DNA of 64,000 nt from Hyphomicrobiales bacterium (GTDB lineage: Bacteria > Pseudomonadota > Alphaproteobacteria > Rhizobiales > Rhizobiaceae): contig UEHQ01000017.1 of assembly GCA_900489925.1 (NCBI GenBank), positions 124,001-188,000 on the forward strand. Reading direction: 5' to 3'. Below the pieces are notes generated by a model. That model was not told the origin of the DNA. It saw only the letters and a list, made by a program, of their open reading frames with translations, and did no database searches. Positions 61,427-64,000 of the stretch are shown piece by piece. Each line of letters starts with the position of its first letter. The first letter of the stretch is position 1. The position numbers and the translations under genes were made by a program.

Positions 61427-61941
61427 ACATGATGCTCACCACGCCGGTGTCGTTCCGGCTTAACGGACACGACCGCGTCATCAACGTTGCGCCCGACATG
61501 CGGCTTTCGGATATCCTGCGCGAGGAAATGGGGCTGACAGCCAGCAAGATCGGCTGCGGCATAGGGCGTTGCGGTGCCTGTACCCTGTTGATGAACGGGC
61601 AAGCCGTCAACGGCTGCCTGGTCATGGCCTGGCAGTTGCAAGGGGCCGAGATTACCAGCCCCGAAGGGCTGCATGACCTCGAGACCGCCACCATCGTCAT
61701 GGCCGCACTGGCCGAGGAAAATGCATTTCAATGCGGCTATTGCGCGCCCGGTTTCGTGATGGCGCTGACCGCACTCTTCATCGCAAACCCTCAGGCGGCA
61801 GAGCCGGAGATCTTGACGGCGCTGGAAGGCAACATCTGTCGCTGCACCGGCTATCATTCCATCATACGCGGCGCGCTCAACGCCGCAGAAAGACTTCGTG
61901 CCGCCCGATCGGTCGAAGGCACCGGAGATTATCAATCATGA
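61423..61941 (+). CDS. Xanthine-dehydrogenase-type [2Fe-2S] subunit
   Basis: 172 residues. Plant-type cluster motif SKIGCGIGRCGACTLLMNG and the second cluster FQCGYCAPGFVMAL with GNICRCTGYHSII, as in all members of the family. It carries electrons from the Mo domain to the FAD. Start overlaps the fusion gene stop (ATGA) and its own stop overlaps the next start. The rather long C-terminal tail (AAERLRAARSVEGTGDYQS) is not part of the core domain. Confidence 0.92.
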   Translation: MNMMLTTPVSFRLNGHDRVINVAPDMRLSDILREEMGLTASKIGCGIGRCGACTLLMNGQAVNGCLVMAWQLQGAEITSPEGLHDLETATIVMAALAEENAFQCGYCAPGFVMALTALFIANPQAAEPEILTALEGNICRCTGYHSIIRGALNAAERLRAARSVEGTGDYQS

Positions 61942-63452
61942 CCTTGTCAATCCCCTCCCTCGAACCCTCGACCCAAGGTGCTCGAGCTTTCCTCTCCAAA
62001 CAGCGCAAGACGCTTCTGATCGACGGCGCATGGGTCGACGCGTCGTCTGGCCAGACCTTTCCGACATACGACCCCGCCAACGGTCGCCTGCTGGCGGAGC
62101 TGGCAGCAGCAAACGAGGCGGATGTTGATGCCGCCGTTGCCGCTGCCCGGTGCGCTTTTGAAAGCGATGCCTGGCGCGGGCTTACCCCCTCGGCCCGCGG
62201 CAAATTGCTGTGGCGGATCGCCGATCTCATCGATGCGCATGTGGACGAACTTGCCGAACTCGAGACGCTTGATCAGGGCAAGTCCCTGAAAACCGGTCGC
62301 TTCGGCGAAATCCCGGCGTCGGCCGAGCAGTTCCGCTACTTTGCCGGATTTGCAACCAAGATCCTCGGTACGACCATCCCGACGTCGATCGGCTATCAGC
62401 CTGCCGGCAAGAAGATATTCGCCTATACGACGCGGGAACCGATCGGCGTGGTCGCGGCGATCACGCCGTGGAATTCGCCGATGCTGATGGCGGCGATGAA
62501 GCTTGCCCCGGCACTGGCGGCTGGTTGCACGGTCGTTCTCAAGCCCGCCGAGGAGACGTCGCTGACGGCTCTGAGGCTCGGCGAACTGATGATGGAGGCC
62601 GGATTGCCGGCCGGCGTTGTCAACATCGTTACCGGCCTTGGCGAAACGGCAGGTGCGGCACTCACAGGCCATCCCGACGTCGACAAGGTGGCCTTCACCG
62701 GCTCGACCGAGGTCGGCAAGCTGATCGTCGGCGCGGCGCGGGGCAACCTCAAGAAGCTGACGCTTGAGCTCGGTGGTAAATCTCCGGCGATCGTCATGCC
62801 TGATGCGGATATGGACCTTGCCATACCCGGCATCGCGCGAGGCATCTTTGCCAATGCCGGCCAGGTCTGCGTCGCCGGCTCAAGGGTCTATGCGCATCGC
62901 GCCGTCTACGAACGCCTGGTCGAAGGGCTTGCGCGAGAGGCCGAGAAACTGAGGCTTGGGCACGGTCTCGATCCGCAGACGGACCTAGGCCCGCTGGTCA
63001 ACCGCAAGCAGGCCGATCGTGTTGCGGGCTTCATCAGCGAAGCGACGACCCAGGGCGTGGAGATTATCGCCGGCGGCGCGCAGGCGGGCGAAGAACAGAC
63101 CTTTTATCGACCGACTGTCGTAACAGGCGTGCGCCAGGACATGCGGATGATGCAGGAGGAAATCTTCGGGCCGGTCGTCGCGGTCACGCCGTTCGATGAT
63201 GTCGATGAGGCGATCAGCTACGCCAACGATTCACCCTATGGACTTGCTGCCAGCGTCTGGACCGCCGACCTCAGCTCCGCGCATCGGCTTTCCGCCCGCG
63301 TCCGTTCCGGCACGGTCTGGATCAACTGCCACTCCTACTTCTCACCGGAACTCCCCAAGGGCGGACACAAGCAATCGGGTTGGGGCTACGAGAACGGTGC
63401 TCCGGGGCTGGAGAACTACCTCGAGCTCAAGACTGTCTGCGCGGTCATCTGA
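61938..63452 (+). CDS. NAD(P)-dependent aldehyde dehydrogenase
   Basis: 504 residues. NAD-binding ITPWNSPMLMAAMKLAPALA and FTGSTEVGKLI, the Glu in LELGGKSPAIVM and the catalytic Cys in NAGQVCVAGSRVYAH near residue 310. The C-terminal SYFSPELPKGGHKQSGWGYE is typical. It oxidises an aldehyde to an acid; in this operon the aldehyde could come from the TPP decarboxylase, the GMC enzyme, or formaldehyde released by demethylation, though ALDHs of this type usually take larger aldehydes. Starts with an ATGA overlap; its end overlaps the convergent LysR gene. Confidence 0.87.
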   Translation: MTLSIPSLEPSTQGARAFLSKQRKTLLIDGAWVDASSGQTFPTYDPANGRLLAELAAANEADVDAAVAAARCAFESDAWRGLTPSARGKLLWRIADLIDAHVDELAELETLDQGKSLKTGRFGEIPASAEQFRYFAGFATKILGTTIPTSIGYQPAGKKIFAYTTREPIGVVAAITPWNSPMLMAAMKLAPALAAGCTVVLKPAEETSLTALRLGELMMEAGLPAGVVNIVTGLGETAGAALTGHPDVDKVAFTGSTEVGKLIVGAARGNLKKLTLELGGKSPAIVMPDADMDLAIPGIARGIFANAGQVCVAGSRVYAHRAVYERLVEGLAREAEKLRLGHGLDPQTDLGPLVNRKQADRVAGFISEATTQGVEIIAGGAQAGEEQTFYRPTVVTGVRQDMRMMQEEIFGPVVAVTPFDDVDEAISYANDSPYGLAASVWTADLSSAHRLSARVRSGTVWINCHSYFSPELPKGGHKQSGWGYENGAPGLENYLELKTVCAVI

Positions 63453-64000
63453 GCTCCGGATCCATCGCCAATCGCAGCATGACGCAGAAGCCAGTCCCGC
63501 ACGTTGGCGACAGGCTGAGCATGCTGCGGCCGGCGAGGGGACACCACGTAGAAATCCGAGGTCGCGCGCATCGTTTCGGAAAACGCTTGCACGAGCCGCC
63601 CGGCGGCGATGTCCTCGCGAACGAATATGCTGCTTGCCAGCGCCATTCCCTGACCCGCGATGGCCGCCTCGATCGCATGAGAGGTATGGTTGAACCGGAC
63701 ACTCTTCGATGCGGCCGCAGGCGCGCCGCCGTCGAGCTTTTCAACGAACTCCGGCCACTGATTGTGCGTATCGTGGAGCAGGACAAAGCGTGCGAGGTCG
63801 GCCGACGTCAGAAGTTGGCCGCCCGGAAGCAGGGCCGGGCTACACACGGCAACGAGTTCCTGTTCGAACAGGAGGTCGGCGACCAGACCGGTGCCAAATG
63901 GCGGGTGCCCGAGACGCACCGCGATATCGACTGCGTCTGACTGAAAATTCGAGATCCTTTCGCTGGCAAGAATCCGCATGTCCAACTCCGGATGAGCCGC
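63416..64000 (-). CDS. LysR-family regulator, C-terminal part (5' end outside window)
   Basis: 195 visible residues; the frame runs to the window edge, so the DNA-binding half is missing from view. The effector domain is clear: HPELDMRILASERISNFQSD, DIAVRLGHPPFG, and the C-terminal GQGMALASSIFVREDIAAGR, the GcvA-type pattern. It converges on the aldehyde dehydrogenase gene, overlapping its last 37 bases. It may regulate the purine island or an operon beyond the window. Confidence 0.83.
   Translation of the reverse strand, partial: AAHPELDMRILASERISNFQSDAVDIAVRLGHPPFGTGLVADLLFEQELVAVCSPALLPGGQLLTSADLARFVLLHDTHNQWPEFVEKLDGGAPAAASKSVRFNHTSHAIEAAIAGQGMALASSIFVREDIAAGRLVQAFSETMRATSDFYVVSPRRPQHAQPVANVRDWLLRHAAIGDGSGAQMTAQTVLSSR

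Noticed and set aside
1..64000. CRISPR arrays, tRNA or rRNA genes, insertion sequences, prophage genes
   Set aside because: No repeated spacers, cloverleaf-type sequences, transposase or integrase motifs were seen on reading.

Overview
The window reads as chromosomal or megaplasmid DNA of an alphaproteobacterium of the Rhizobiales (Rhizobium/Sinorhizobium/Agrobacterium type). This rests on a rhizobial-type porin (31079-32095), DUF982 and DUF2934 small proteins, a pcaIJF set with an IclR-type PcaR, many solute-binding-protein ABC systems, and high GC content with dense operons. I see no tRNA, rRNA, CRISPR array, insertion sequence or phage gene. The window looks like a stable catabolic region.

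Layout. 1-3254: 3' part of a PobR-like AraC regulator, an SDR oxidoreductase, a GST-family protein, two tiny membrane proteins and a DUF2934 protein. 3498-7024: cardiolipin synthase, an EEP phosphodiesterase and an HSL-family hydrolase whose nucleophile Ser is replaced by Ala. 7225-12953: LysR regulator plus agmatinase-family ureohydrolase, a zinc-free MDR reductase with a divergent LysR, and a GH3 hydrolase. 13039-16569: pcaF, pcaJ and pcaI with the divergent regulator pcaR (last steps of the beta-ketoadipate pathway). 16979-23083: GntR regulator, PLP-dependent Cys/Met-type lyase and a CUT1-type ABC importer. 23119-24680: divergent MarR regulator and Tat-exported alpha/beta hydrolase with palindromic operators between them. 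24845-26831: small proteins and a PAS-PAS-GGDEF diguanylate cyclase. 26973-30783: sulfate importer cysA-cysW-cysT-sbp. 31079-38651: porin, polyol dehydrogenase, GNAT, MerA/Lpd-like flavoprotein, DUF4126 protein, glutaryl-CoA dehydrogenase and a 3-hydroxyisobutyrate-dehydrogenase-like enzyme.

38660-63452 is one large purine-catabolic island with two divergent transcription units meeting at 48429-48867. Leftward: a BMP-type nucleobase/nucleoside ABC importer (binding protein, ATPase, two permeases), an 8-oxoguanine-deaminase-like enzyme, a Rieske-less oxygenase catalytic subunit, an amidohydrolase and guanine deaminase. Rightward: an acylphosphatase-like small protein, a free-standing Rieske protein, a GST-like protein, adenine deaminase and LysR. 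After these come a two-subunit TPP decarboxylase, a GMC oxidoreductase, a second amidohydrolase, a second Rieske-less oxygenase subunit, an FAD-Mo fusion xanthine-dehydrogenase-type protein, its 2x[2Fe-2S] subunit and an aldehyde dehydrogenase. A partial LysR closes the window.

Main result. The oxygenase parts form a split Rieske monooxygenase. Two catalytic subunits keep the 2-His-1-Asp iron site but lack the Cys/His loops that hold the cluster, and one separate protein carries a complete Rieske domain beside a GST-like protein. The closest precedent I know is NdmC/NdmD/NdmE, the 7-methylxanthine N-demethylase of Pseudomonas putida CBB5, in which NdmC lacks its Rieske cluster and NdmE is GST-like. 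Surrounded by guanine, 8-oxoguanine and adenine deaminases, a xanthine-dehydrogenase-type enzyme and a purine-type importer, it is best read as a pathway for methylated or otherwise modified purines. The substrate is inferred, not proved.
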